DNA of 64,000 bases. It comes from Thermoplasmatota archaeon. Its GTDB lineage: Archaea; Thermoplasmatota; Thermoplasmata; Thermoplasmatales; Thermoplasmataceae. Below the pieces are notes generated by a model, which did not search any database, was not told the DNA's origin, and saw only the letters and a program-made list of their open reading frames with translations. Below are positions 18,288-26,990 of this stretch, piece by piece. The stretch lies in assembly GCA_023379355.1 (NCBI GenBank), contig JAMCUD010000042.1:25805-89804 (forward strand), given 5' to 3'. Position numbers and translations under genes: made by a program. Every line of letters starts with the position of its first letter. Positions within the stretch are counted from its first letter, which is position 1.

Positions 18288-19523
18288 ATCACTGGTGGAC
18301 TTTCCCGCAGGATCATCAATGAGCTCCCCGCCTTCAATTACCTCTACCCCCCTCAGGTATACGCTTTCTGGGAAGACAGCATTGAAATTGTTGAAAGGGG
18401 TAATTGTGTTCTTGGAATGAAGCCTCTCCTGATTGATCCTCTTAACGTTGGAGGGATCATATGTTATGAAATCGGCGTAATAACCCTCCTCAATGAGCCC
18501 CTTCTTTACCCCGTATTTCCTTGCGGGATTCTCGGAGCAGGTTTTAATGAACAGATTAAGGGGGAGTATCTTTGACGAAACCAGACCCAGCATTATCGGG
18601 ACCCGCGTTTCCACCCCTATGATCCCTGATGATGCGAACTGAAATTCTCCCTTCTTCTCCTCAGTATGGGGGGCATGGTCTGATGAAATGCAGTCTATTT
18701 TTCCGTCAAGAAAATATTGAAGGAGCTTTTCCTGCGTCTCTCTTGACCTGAGGGGCGGATTGCACTTGCCGTAGGAACCAAGTTCCATATCATTATTGAG
18801 CATTATATGGTGTGGGGTTACTTCCTTGAAAACCTTTGGGGATAGCTTTTCAAGCGATTTTGTGGTACTTATGTGAGTCATTACAGGGTTTGGGGAGGGT
18901 GAGGACGAGATGATCTCAACTGAGGCAACCTCACACTCCTCTGGCCTCATTCTGTCGTGATCCTTGAGGTTCTTAACTTCCGGAATGGCATGTCTGAGAA
19001 GGCAGCCTGCATCCTCTCCATGAAACACCACTGGTTTCCTGTACCCCGCAAGCGGTTTCAGGGTGTTCTCAGAACCTGATATGGGGATGGAGTTTGTGCT
19101 GCCTCCAAGAAATACCTTCAGCCCACAGGAGTCTTCGTCTATGATATCAATATTCTGGCCGTCAAAAAGTGAGAAAATCCCGAAGTCACAGTGGCTTCTC
19201 CCAAGCGCCAGGGAGAGTTTATTCCTGTATCTCTCATAATCCTTGATTGGTATGAGATTATTCGGCATATCCAGAATTGTTGTTGTTCCCCCGAAGAGTG
19301 CTGCCTGACTCCCGGATGAGAAGTCTTCGCTCTCAGATTCTCCGGGGTCCCGGAAATGGACATGGGTATCGAAACCTGATGGTATAATAGCCTTCCAGAT
19401 CTTTTTCTTCTGGGCACCTGAAAGTGATTTCCCAATCTTCTCAATCTTCCCGTTCCCTATGCCGATTTCAAGTTCCTGGAATTCTCCCCTGAAATAAAAT
19501 CTACCTGAATATATCAGATCCAT
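18279..19523 (-). CDS. pyrC: Dihydroorotase
   Basis: A protein of 414 residues of the class I dihydroorotase/allantoinase amidohydrolase fold. Metal ligands are in DTHVHFRDPG (52-61). A lysine in G-L-K-V-F-L-G-G-S is the expected carbamylated bridging residue. V-F-H-G-E-D, M-T-H-I-S-T and S-S-D-H-A-P-H-T supply the remaining ligands and the catalytic aspartate. It closes N-carbamoylaspartate to dihydroorotate in pyrimidine synthesis. The ATG directly follows the queE stop (19524), so the two genes form one transcript although their pathways differ. Confidence 0.92.
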   Translation of the reverse strand: MDLIYSGRFYFRGEFQELEIGIGNGKIEKIGKSLSGAQKKKIWKAIIPSGFDTHVHFRDPGESESEDFSSGSQAALFGGTTTILDMPNNLIPIKDYERYRNKLSLALGRSHCDFGIFSLFDGQNIDIIDEDSCGLKVFLGGSTNSIPISGSENTLKPLAGYRKPVVFHGEDAGCLLRHAIPEVKNLKDHDRMRPEECEVASVEIISSSPSPNPVMTHISTTKSLEKLSPKVFKEVTPHHIMLNNDMELGSYGKCNPPLRSRETQEKLLQYFLDGKIDCISSDHAPHTEEKKGEFQFASSGIIGVETRVPIMLGLVSSKILPLNLFIKTCSENPARKYGVKKGLIEEGYYADFITYDPSNVKRINQERLHSKNTITPFNNFNAVFPESVYLRGVEVIEGGELIDDPAGKSTSDLI

Positions 19524-20189
19524 TCAAACACCTCTTCTCTCTCCCCATATGATCTTATGGAGCTGCATTAGAACCCTTATGTTCCGGCGGCTTCTGAGAA
19601 CCTCTTCTGTCAGCCATGTGGCCGATGTGCCCCAAGCAGGTTGGAAGAGGACTTCAACGGATGGATTGTGTCTGTCAATGAAATCAAAGGCATACTGGAG
19701 ATCAATTTCATCCTTAATCACGAATTTTATGTAGTCCTGTTTACGCAGGAATTTAAGATTTTCCAAGTGCAGGGTTTTTTGCTCCCCTGAGGATGGGGTC
19801 TTGACATCCATGTCTATGAATACCCAGTCTCTCTCTGCCATTTTCATTATGGGAAGCGATCCGCCAGTTTCAAGAAGGACCTTCTTTCCCATGGTGCCCA
19901 GAGCATCCACAAATTCCAGGGCTTCCCTCTGTAACAGGGGCTCTCCCCCGGTAAAACAGACCCATTCGTTCGGGTAATTACCCACAGCCTCAATCAGTTC
20001 CTTCATCGGAATCTCCTTTCCTCCCTGAAAGGTGTAGGTTGAATCGCACCAGGTGCATCTGAGATTGCACCTGTTCGTTCTTATGAACATCATGGGGATG
20101 CCGATATACCGTCCCTCGCCCTGAATGCTGGTGAAAGTCTCTGTAATGAGCAATTGCTTAGTATCCCACTCTTGATTATAAATCATCAT
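19524..20189 (-). CDS. queE: 7-carboxy-7-deazaguanine synthase (radical SAM)
   Basis: A protein of 221 residues. The radical-SAM cluster motif is T-N-R-C-N-L-R-C-T-W-C-D, preceded by T-S-I-Q-G-E-G-R-Y-I-G and followed by C-F-T-G-G-E-P-L-L-Q. These are the hallmarks of QueE, which ring-contracts carboxytetrahydropterin to 7-carboxy-7-deazaguanine. In archaea this feeds archaeosine at tRNA position 15, and a downstream pathway gene, arcS, is present at 55281. The start is one of two adjacent ATGs (20189 or 20186). It is upstream of pyrC with no gap, and divergent from the prolidase gene. Confidence 0.92.
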   Translation of the reverse strand: MMIYNQEWDTKQLLITETFTSIQGEGRYIGIPMMFIRTNRCNLRCTWCDSTYTFQGGKEIPMKELIEAVGNYPNEWVCFTGGEPLLQREALEFVDALGTMGKKVLLETGGSLPIMKMAERDWVFIDMDVKTPSSGEQKTLHLENLKFLRKQDYIKFVIKDEIDLQYAFDFIDRHNPSVEVLFQPAWGTSATWLTEEVLRSRRNIRVLMQLHKIIWGERRGV

Positions 20190-20247
20190 GGTTCATTCTG
20201 ATGATTGGAACGATCAGAATCCGCAAAGAAATAATAGTTTACATCGC

Positions 20248-21378
20248 ATGAACCTGTTTGATAGCATGGATCCTAAGAAGCTTTTTAATTATGCACGCGA
20301 AGCAGAGGCTATACTGATACTGCAGGGTAACGAAAATTCGGTGGACAAAACATTTTTCTACCTCACAGGGGCAGATGGCGGACTTTTCGAAGGGTCAGCA
20401 CTTTTCGTAACTCCACAGGAAATAAAGATAATAACCTCCTCTCTGGAGGAGGAGAGTGCCAGAAGGACAGGTCTCGAAGTACTGGTTTTCAACAGGAAGA
20501 ATGAATATGAGAAATTCATCAAGGAGTCTCTCGAAGGTTACTCAACTGTAGGGCTGAACTATTCATCCCTCACACTGGACAGGTACAAGGAACTCCTGCG
20601 GATAGTTCCCGATAAGGAGTTTCTAGACGTTTCGGTATCCATAAGCGAGGCAAGGAAGGTTAAGGAGAAGGATGAGCTTCAGAGGATCAGGGAGGCTGCC
20701 AGGATAGGCAGTGAAGCCATCGGAACCACCATTGAGAAGATAAGGGAAGGAATGACAGAGAGTGAAGTTGCATCCATAATTGCCTATGAAATGATGAAAC
20801 TGGGAGCGTCAGAGCCGTCCTTCAGCACAATAGTGGCATTCGGCGAAAATTCATCAATGCCTCATTACAGCCCCGGAAACAGAAAACTGAAGAGAAACGA
20901 AATCGTTCTAATAGACTTTGGAGCCAGATACAGGAGATACTGCTCAGACATAACAAGGACCTTTGTCTTCGGGAGGGCTGGAGAGGAGGAGAAGGAAATG
21001 TACCGTGTAGTGCATGAGGCCCAGCAGAAGGGCATGGAGGCAATCCGGGCAAACAGGAATGGAAAGGAGGCTGACCTGGCAGCCAGGGAAGTCATTGATA
21101 ATTCAAAATACAAGGGGAGGTTCATACACTCCCTTGGGCATGGGCTTGGAATGGATGTGCATGACCATCCTGCGCTTTCACCGAATTATGACTTCACTCT
21201 GAAAACAAACATGGTAGTTACTGTTGAACCCGGTGTTTACGTTCCCAAGAAGGGCGGTGTAAGGATAGAGGATGATGTCATAGTCAAGGATGACGGTTTT
21301 GAGCTGATATCAACCGCCACAAGAGAAAACCGCCACAAGAGAACTTCTGGAGATATCCTGATTAATGGTCTCAACTAA
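20248..21378 (+). CDS. pepQ: Xaa-Pro dipeptidase/aminopeptidase (M24), C-terminus altered by a 16-bp duplication
   Basis: A protein of 376 residues from ATG 20248; the upstream in-frame ATG at 20188 overlaps queE and lacks homology. The pita-bread metallopeptidase ligands are visible: I-D-F-G-A-R-Y and S-D-I-T-R-T-F (two aspartates), S-L-G-H-G-L-G-M-D-V-H (histidine), V-T-V-E-P-G-V-Y and V-R-I-E-D-D-V (glutamates). It cleaves prolyl peptides in the cytoplasm during peptide recycling. A perfect 16-bp tandem repeat at 21312-21343 changes the tail to R-E-N-R-H-K-R-T-S-G and moves the stop to 21378. Without one copy the frame would read T-A-T-R-E-L-L-E-I-S and stop at 21361, the usual ending for this family and clear of the priL start. 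Catalytic residues are unaffected. Confidence 0.88.
   Translation: MNLFDSMDPKKLFNYAREAEAILILQGNENSVDKTFFYLTGADGGLFEGSALFVTPQEIKIITSSLEEESARRTGLEVLVFNRKNEYEKFIKESLEGYSTVGLNYSSLTLDRYKELLRIVPDKEFLDVSVSISEARKVKEKDELQRIREAARIGSEAIGTTIEKIREGMTESEVASIIAYEMMKLGASEPSFSTIVAFGENSSMPHYSPGNRKLKRNEIVLIDFGARYRRYCSDITRTFVFGRAGEEEKEMYRVVHEAQQKGMEAIRANRNGKEADLAAREVIDNSKYKGRFIHSLGHGLGMDVHDHPALSPNYDFTLKTNMVVTVEPGVYVPKKGGVRIEDDVIVKDDGFELISTATRENRHKRTSGDILINGLN
21312..21343. repeat. Perfect 16-bp tandem duplication in the prolidase 3' end
   Basis: Two adjacent copies of AACCGCCACAAGAGAA occur. Sixteen is not a multiple of three, so the last codons of the prolidase are shifted. Removing one copy restores a family-like end (R-E-L-L-E-I-S) and a stop 4 bp before the priL ATG. 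Confidence 0.93.
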
Positions 21379-22393
21379 TCTTCTTTCCTTTACCCTTTCC
21401 GCTCAGGATATTTTACAGATTTACAGGTCAAACGACAGTGAGAGTGAGAGGACCCGGAATTCTGCCAGGCGATTTATCATAGAATCGCTGAGAAAGGATG
21501 GGGATAATAGAACTATCACCACTCTGGAGGATATCTCTGCGTTTCCTCTGACTCTCTGGATCCTGAAGGCAATTGACATCCACATTCTCACCACAAGGGT
21601 TGTGAATCTCACAAGGGATATCCTTGAGAGTGAGCTCAGCTCGAGAAAAACAGGAAATGAGGATGTCATTGCATATGCCTCGTCACTGGGGCTTCATTCC
21701 CAGTTTGATGATTCCAGTGGCACTTTCATGCTTCCGGTTTCGGAGTTCATAGTCTTCAATTCCAGGGTGAGCGGACCCAGATACAGACTGGTAAACCAGG
21801 CTGTGACCAGGGGGATGGTCATCTGCACTAGGGATTTGCTGTGCAAGATTATCAGGGAAGCCTTTGTGTCAAGAGCCTTCGCATACCTGTCCACAATAAG
21901 CAGAGAAAGTGCTCAGTCTGCATTGAATTCGGCTGGTGATCTTATAGGGTCACTCAAGGAACTCGTAGAAAAAACAGGACTCACACGGGAAGTAGCTCTT
22001 GGTGAGGTTGATTCCTCAATTTTTCCTCCCTGCATTAAGGAATATATCTCTCAGATGCAGGATGGTGTGAACCTCCCCCATATGGCAAGGTTCACCCTTG
22101 TAAGCTTTCTCCATAAGATAGGGATGGAGAAGGAAAATATAATGGGACTCTTCCGAACAGCTCCGGACTATAATGAGAAATTCACTTCATATCAGGTGAA
22201 CCATGTCATAGGCGAGACCTCAAGCACTGAGTATTCCCCGCCAAAGTGTACTGTGCTTCAATCTAACCATCTATGCTACAAAGGTGAGGACGCCATATGC
22301 AATTCCACATGGCTAAGGCATCCACTGCAGTATTATACCTATAAGAAAAGGAAATCAGGAAAATCTTCTTTCAATAATCTTAAGAAGAGTTGA
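21365..22393 (+). CDS. priL: DNA primase large subunit, Fe-S protein
   Basis: A protein of 342 residues. The C-terminal iron-sulfur domain has its four cysteines in F-P-P-C-I-K, P-P-K-C-T, N-H-L-C-Y-K-G and D-A-I-C-N. The conserved T-A-P-D-Y-N-E-K-F-T-S-Y-Q-V-N-H and H-P-L-Q-Y-Y segments match archaeal PriL. With PriS it makes primers for replication. The N-terminal part is helical and less conserved. The ATG at 21365 falls within the shifted prolidase tail. Its 3' end overlaps the convergent SRP19 gene by 39 bp, a real double use of sequence because both families are well supported. Confidence 0.92.
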   Translation: MVSTNLLSFTLSAQDILQIYRSNDSESERTRNSARRFIIESLRKDGDNRTITTLEDISAFPLTLWILKAIDIHILTTRVVNLTRDILESELSSRKTGNEDVIAYASSLGLHSQFDDSSGTFMLPVSEFIVFNSRVSGPRYRLVNQAVTRGMVICTRDLLCKIIREAFVSRAFAYLSTISRESAQSALNSAGDLIGSLKELVEKTGLTREVALGEVDSSIFPPCIKEYISQMQDGVNLPHMARFTLVSFLHKIGMEKENIMGLFRTAPDYNEKFTSYQVNHVIGETSSTEYSPPKCTVLQSNHLCYKGEDAICNSTWLRHPLQYYTYKKRKSGKSSFNNLKKS

Positions 22394-22609
22394 TTTCTTA
22401 AGGTTTGTTTCGACTATAATCATCTTTGAATTTTCCCATGGAACTCTAGGATATCTTCCCTCTTTTATTTCGTATTTTACCTTGAGGTCTCCAAGAATCT
22501 CCTTCAATCGGTCCAGGCTGAAATTCTGCGCAGCCTTTTTATTTATTCTTCTTCCATATTTTTTGCTGATTCCCGGAAGGAAGTACTGGGTAAAAAGTGT
22601 TACAGTCAT
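22355..22609 (-). CDS. srp19: Signal recognition particle 19 kDa protein
   Basis: A protein of 84 residues matching archaeal SRP19: start segment with Y-F-L-P-G-I-S-K-K-Y-G-R-R-I-N, then L-K-V-K-Y-E-I-K-E-G-R-Y-P-R-V-P-W and a basic tail. It binds helices 6 and 8 of SRP RNA and prepares it for SRP54. The gene starts with an ATGA overlap at the end of rps8e, so translation is probably coupled. The SRP RNA itself lies at 29496-29801. Confidence 0.9.
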   Translation of the reverse strand: MTVTLFTQYFLPGISKKYGRRINKKAAQNFSLDRLKEILGDLKVKYEIKEGRYPRVPWENSKMIIVETNLKKSTLLKIIERRFS

Positions 22610-22983
22610 AGGAGGACTGCGTTGACCACTCCATCCTGTCCTGGCCTGGATGTGACTCTTGCAAGTCCTGACTCGGTCTGGATGATGGTGCCCTTCGTCA
22701 TTATGTTCCTCTGGACATAATGCTGGTTGGCAGGGTTCTCTTTCACAGTCTGGATAGTAAGTTTTCTGGTAACCTTCTCAGCGGGGATGAAAACATTTGC
22801 GGAGGCAGTTCTCATGGACACAGCCTTAAGGTTTCCGCCCATTCCCCTGATGGTTTTTCTTGATTCACTACCTATTCTTGTTAGGGTGGGCTCTCTTCCA
22901 AGTTCATGCCTTCTCTTGCTTCTGAGAGATTTGAGTTTACCGCCTGTGATCTTCTTATGGGCAGTTCCCTGAAATATTGTCAT
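22606..22983 (-). CDS. rps8e: 30S ribosomal protein S8e
   Basis: A protein of 125 residues with the archaeal S8e pattern: H-K-K-I-T-G-G-K near the N-terminus, K-R-R-H-E-L-G-R-E-P-T, then V-R-x-x-G-G-N-x-K-like G-M-G-G-N-L-K-A-V, and I-M-T-K-G-T-I-I-Q-T. The length is normal for archaea. It is a structural protein of the small subunit. It is the first gene of a two-gene unit with srp19, joining ribosome and protein-targeting genes. Confidence 0.95.
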   Translation of the reverse strand: MTIFQGTAHKKITGGKLKSLRSKRRHELGREPTLTRIGSESRKTIRGMGGNLKAVSMRTASANVFIPAEKVTRKLTIQTVKENPANQHYVQRNIMTKGTIIQTESGLARVTSRPGQDGVVNAVLL

Positions 22984-23123
22984 ATACCCACCATGATTTA
23001 TTTGCAGTATAAAATCTGTTTGCTTACCAGATTTCCATGATTATCGCCCCTTCACTGAAATGATAGGAATTCACCACAGTCAGGGGAGTCTTTAAGAACT
23101 TCCAGAAATATAACTCTCAGAAC

Positions 23124-24092
23124 ATGTTCGCCCTGCTGATGGAACTATCTCCACTGGTACTAACTGCCCTCATAGTGATATTGCTATCGCTCACGCTGCT
23201 GGTGGATATTTCCAGGTTTTACCTTTCATATTTACTGATAATTCCGCCTGCGATTTTCACCTATCTCCTAACCGGAACCATGTTTTACACTCTTGCCCTG
23301 ATACTCGCAGTTATAGTGGTAAAGACTCTCTACACTAAGCGCTTTTTTCTCTATGGGGCTTTTCTCTTTTCTATTGCGATATCCATCCTTCTGCTGGCTA
23401 ATCACACCATGGTGTGGGAACTTTTCGACTTCTCACTTGGTTACGGAGGGGTGATCTCTCTTCTGGGGGACAGAATGAGCCGGATCAATGTAAGGACAAA
23501 CGATATTTCAAAGGGGAAGGAGAGGAGAATCGAGGTACGGCGGGATTATGTACAGATCGTAGGAGGAATAGTGATTCTGGTACTGCTGGCAGTGTCAAGC
23601 TTTTACTCCATCCGTATAATCATAACCGTAGCTGTGATAGGATTCTATATTGTGGGCAATTACTACTCAATGGAGCCGCAAAGCAGGATTGGGAGACTTA
23701 TTTATTACTTCGAGAGATCCGGGTCTCCCCTGGGCCTCGGGGCAGTCTGGTTTGGAATGGGCATACTCTTCAGCCTGGGGGTTGTGGACAGTGGAAAGAT
23801 ATTCTCAATCATCATATTCGGTTCAACAATCGGGGACCCTCTTGCCACAATCGTCGGTTCAGGGATTCACTCTTTTCCACTGCCATTCAATCACCGGAAA
23901 TCGGTTGCAGGATTCCTTGCCATGCTGCTGCCAACATGCATGGTGGGTTATATTCTCGCCGGATATGTCGGCCTCGCTGTTGCTGTAACCGGGACCTTTG
24001 CAGAAAGCATTTCCATCCATACGCTGGATGACAATTTCTCAGTTCCTGCAAGCATGGGGATAATTTCCCGGCTGATCCAGGCTATTCTGTAA
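23124..24092 (+). CDS. Dolichol/phytol-kinase-like membrane protein
   Basis: A protein of 322 residues with eight to ten hydrophobic segments. The C-terminal third contains G-D-P-L-A-T-I-V-G-S-G, then N-H-R-K-S-V-A-G-F-L-A-M, F-A-E-S-I-S and D-N-F-S-V-P, the conserved order of CTP-dependent polyprenol kinases (SEC59/VTE5 family, related to CdsA). In archaea such enzymes could phosphorylate dolichol or recycled geranylgeraniol for glycan carriers and lipids; the substrate here is inferred. The basic cytoplasmic loop K-G-K-E-R-R-I-E-V-R-R splits the protein into two halves. The 3' end overlaps the convergent acetyltransferase gene by 11 bp. Confidence 0.75.
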   Translation: MFALLMELSPLVLTALIVILLSLTLLVDISRFYLSYLLIIPPAIFTYLLTGTMFYTLALILAVIVVKTLYTKRFFLYGAFLFSIAISILLLANHTMVWELFDFSLGYGGVISLLGDRMSRINVRTNDISKGKERRIEVRRDYVQIVGGIVILVLLAVSSFYSIRIIITVAVIGFYIVGNYYSMEPQSRIGRLIYYFERSGSPLGLGAVWFGMGILFSLGVVDSGKIFSIIIFGSTIGDPLATIVGSGIHSFPLPFNHRKSVAGFLAMLLPTCMVGYILAGYVGLAVAVTGTFAESISIHTLDDNFSVPASMGIISRLIQAIL

Positions 24093-25020
24093 TTTTCTTC
24101 ATGTACATCTTTTCAGGTTCCCCGTATTTTAAGAATCCGAATCTTTCATAGATTTTCATGGCATTGTTTCCCAATGAAACAGCAAGTTCTGCAGAACTGT
24201 AGCTCTTATCCTTCAGGCTCTGCAGGGAACAGGAAAGGAGGTATGACCCAGTCCCTCTGGACCTGAAGTCCCTGAGAACAAAGAGGTCTTCTATCAGAGG
24301 AATTCTGGTGCTGTCCGTTCTGTTCATCCCGGAGCATACCATTATGGCACCAGCAAGCTTTCCATGATACCTGGCCAGGAATGAAGCCTCATATATCAGC
24401 TCCCCGAAGGAACCATCAATAACTGTCCTTAGAAGTTCACTGCGATCGCCCCGGTTATCAGGAATAAGGAATCTCGACTCATCTGTGCCTGAATAGGCAT
24501 TTCCCTGAGCTTCAAGGTATTCATTGAAATTAAAGGAGGAGAAGTCCATAACTTCCATTCCCTCTGGAACTGCAGTTTGGTGACCTGAAGCCGAGTCAAG
24601 CTGAATCCTCATGCCGGTTCGTTCGAGCATTTCAAACCCCTCAGCCATGATCAGGTCGTCGTTGGCAGCCGATCCGGAAATGTCCTGAATCACAACATGA
24701 GACTTTCTCTGCTGCCCGATGGTAACCATCCATTTCACAATCCCTCTAAGGCTTTCATCAGAATAGAGTCCGGGCTCCGGGAAGCATATGTATCCATTGA
24801 TCCTTCCCCGGAATAGTGGATTGTCAAGAAGGTAGGCAAACCCACTTACTCTCCCATTATGGACGAGGACCCTTGAAGGAATCCTGTTTTCCTCAAGCAT
24901 TGCCTCAAGGTTATTGAAAATCCTTTCCATATACGGGAAAGGATATCGCCTCAGGAATTCTCCCTTCTGAAAGGCTATAAGAGGTTTCCAGTTTATCTTG
25001 ATGTTTTCGATCTCCAACAT
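24082..25020 (-). CDS. GNAT-family acetyltransferase, two-domain
   Basis: A protein of 312 residues. The C-terminal half (about 170-310) shows the GNAT acetyl-CoA site as V-L-R-D-F-R-S-R-G-T-G-S-Y-L-L, followed by L-G-N-N-A-M-K-I-Y-E-R-F-G-F, the motif B region. The N-terminal half looks like a degenerate second GNAT fold without a clear acyl-CoA loop. The acceptor is unknown. It is a single gene, convergent with the kinase-like gene and divergent from malic enzyme. Confidence 0.75.
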   Translation of the reverse strand: MLEIENIKINWKPLIAFQKGEFLRRYPFPYMERIFNNLEAMLEENRIPSRVLVHNGRVSGFAYLLDNPLFRGRINGYICFPEPGLYSDESLRGIVKWMVTIGQQRKSHVVIQDISGSAANDDLIMAEGFEMLERTGMRIQLDSASGHQTAVPEGMEVMDFSSFNFNEYLEAQGNAYSGTDESRFLIPDNRGDRSELLRTVIDGSFGELIYEASFLARYHGKLAGAIMVCSGMNRTDSTRIPLIEDLFVLRDFRSRGTGSYLLSCSLQSLKDKSYSSAELAVSLGNNAMKIYERFGFLKYGEPEKMYMKKITE

Positions 25021-25144
25021 ATGGAATATGGCTATTTTCAGATAAATTCTTGTATCATTTTGACTGTCATCGCTCTTTGCCGATTAGTCATTCGTTATTT
25101 ATAGAAAAGTTTTATGAGGAACCTATAAATTGCAGATTGATAAA

Positions 25145-26488
25145 ATGGACGATGTTTCCAGAACAGAGGAATTTAACAGAGAAGCTGTAGAATTCTCGGA
25201 GTACTACAAGGGAAAGGTTCAGATCGTCCCAAAGGTTCCGGTGCGGTCGCTTTCAGATTTTTCGATCTGGTATACGCCTGGGGTAGCCGAGGTCTCAAGG
25301 AGAATTAATGCTGATAAGGAACTGTCTTTCGAGATGACCGGCAGATGGAACAGCATTGCAATTCTAACAGACGGAACCAGGGTCCTTGGACTTGGGAATG
25401 TGGGACCGGAGGCAGCTATGCCAGTTATGGAGGGCAAATCCCTGATATTCAATTTCCTGGGCGCAGTTAATGCGGTCCCAATCACCCTTAAGGTCAATTC
25501 CAGAGATGAGTTTATCTCAGCGGCTCAGGCACTTGAACCTACATTTGGCGGTTACAATCTTGAGGATATAGAATCTCCAAAGTGCTTCTATATACTTGAG
25601 AAACTTCAGAAGAGTCTATCAATTCCAGCCTGGCATGACGACCAGCTAGGAACAGCATGCATAACACTCTCGGGCTTGATCAACGCTCTGAGGGTTACAG
25701 GCAGGAAAATACCGGATACGCGTGTTGTATTGCTTGGGTCAGGCGCTGCAAATATAGCTGCTGCCCATCTTCTCATGGCTGCCGGTTTCAGGGAAGGAAA
25801 CATAGTTCTTGCAGATTCAAAGGGGGTACTGCATCCGGAGAGGGAGGATATGGACTCACTCATGCTCAACAACCCTTGGAAGTATCAGTTGGCAATGAAA
25901 ACCAACTCCGACAGGATAAAGGGGGACTCAAGCCAGGCTTTCAAGGGGGCCGATGTTGTTATATCTGCATCAAAGCAGGGGCCAGACACAATAAAGCAGG
26001 ACTGGATACGAAGCATGAACAGCAACGCCATACTGTTTGCACTGGCAAACCCCACACCTGAGATATGGCCTTCAAAGGCGAAAGAGGCAGGGGCCAGCAT
26101 AGTTGCAACAGGTAGAAGTGATTTTCCAAATCAGATAAATAACAGCCTTGTGTTTCCAGGGGTCTTCAGAGGGGTACTGGATGCAAGGGCAAAGGGGGTC
26201 AATTTCAAAATAATGGTTGCTGCGTCTTATGAGATTGCCGATTTTGTCAAGGAACCTCATGAGGACAGGATAGTTCCCACCATGGATGACTGGGAACTTT
26301 ACCCAAGCGTTGCAGCTGCAGTGGCATCGAAGACCGTAGAAATGGGGTTGGCAAGAAAAACCAATTCCAGAGAAGGTTTTTACAGAACTGCACATGACCT
26401 TATTGAGGAAAACAGAAACATTTATCTGAAAATGATGAATGAAAAAATGATAAAAGCCCTGCCAGGAGGTAAAAAAAATGAAAGATAA
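25145..26488 (+). CDS. Malic enzyme (oxaloacetate-decarboxylating malate dehydrogenase)
   Basis: A protein of 447 residues from ATG 25145; the TTG at 25130 is a less likely start. Signatures: I-W-Y-T-P-G-V-A-E-V, D-G-T-R-V-L-G-L-G-N-V-G, I-P-A-W-H-D-D-Q-L-G-T-A (metal site) and the Rossmann loop V-L-L-G-S-G-A-A-N-I-A-A-A. It makes pyruvate, CO2 and NAD(P)H from malate, linking the TCA cycle to pyruvate. It lacks the phosphotransacetylase-like C-terminal domain found in long bacterial MaeB forms. Its end overlaps the next ATG, so it is co-transcribed with a GNAT gene. Confidence 0.9.
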   Translation: MDDVSRTEEFNREAVEFSEYYKGKVQIVPKVPVRSLSDFSIWYTPGVAEVSRRINADKELSFEMTGRWNSIAILTDGTRVLGLGNVGPEAAMPVMEGKSLIFNFLGAVNAVPITLKVNSRDEFISAAQALEPTFGGYNLEDIESPKCFYILEKLQKSLSIPAWHDDQLGTACITLSGLINALRVTGRKIPDTRVVLLGSGAANIAAAHLLMAAGFREGNIVLADSKGVLHPEREDMDSLMLNNPWKYQLAMKTNSDRIKGDSSQAFKGADVVISASKQGPDTIKQDWIRSMNSNAILFALANPTPEIWPSKAKEAGASIVATGRSDFPNQINNSLVFPGVFRGVLDARAKGVNFKIMVAASYEIADFVKEPHEDRIVPTMDDWELYPSVAAAVASKTVEMGLARKTNSREGFYRTAHDLIEENRNIYLKMMNEKMIKALPGGKKNER

Positions 26489-26969
26489 GCCATTGATACG
26501 AAAGATAAGGAAGGAGGATTTGCAGCAGGCGTCAGACCTGGTTCTCAGACTCAAAAAACTGAATGGGGAATTTGACCCGCTCTTTGAAGTTTCTGAGGAT
26601 GCTCCAAAGGACATAAAGGAAATGCTGGAGACCTCTATGAACCAGGGCGATAAATGCCTGATGGTTGTGGCCGAGATCGAAAAGAAGGTGGTGGGTATAA
26701 TTCGTGTAAATTTCAATTCACGGCTGTACTATCTTCCAAAGACGGAGGCCAGAATACTGGATTTCTATGTTATGCCGGAGTTCAGGAGGACAGGTGCAGG
26801 TAAGTATATGCTGGACTTTGTAGGAGAAGAATTCTCCAGAAGGCATGTTGGCCTGATATCTGCTGAATTCCCGGCTCTTAACCCCATTGCCAACAACTTT
26901 TACAAAAAACTTGGTTTTAAGGAAATTGTCGGAATATATGCGAAAAGAATAGAGGAAGATCAGAGGTAA
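26478..26969 (+). CDS. GNAT-family N-acetyltransferase
   Basis: A protein of 163 residues covering one GNAT domain. The acetyl-CoA pyrophosphate loop reads P-E-F-R-R-T-G-A-G-K-Y-M-L, and the motif B end is N-N-F-Y-K-K-L-G-F. The start ATG lies 11 bp inside the malic enzyme gene, with A-G-G-A-G-G-T upstream as a strong ribosome binding site. The substrate is not predictable from the sequence; protein or small-amine acetylation is possible. Confidence 0.82.
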   Translation: MKDKPLIRKIRKEDLQQASDLVLRLKKLNGEFDPLFEVSEDAPKDIKEMLETSMNQGDKCLMVVAEIEKKVVGIIRVNFNSRLYYLPKTEARILDFYVMPEFRRTGAGKYMLDFVGEEFSRRHVGLISAEFPALNPIANNFYKKLGFKEIVGIYAKRIEEDQR

Positions 26970-26990
26970 AATCCCTCCCATATATTTGTT

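Noticed and set aside
23414..24031. 205-residue frame inside the dolichol-kinase-like gene
   Set aside because: Out of phase with a well-supported membrane protein; composition rich in R, G and C is typical of a shadow frame.
26072..26716. 214-residue open frame opposite malic enzyme and the GNAT gene
   Set aside because: Both plus-strand genes show clear family motifs; the reverse frame is low-complexity in phenylalanine and serine and has no motif.
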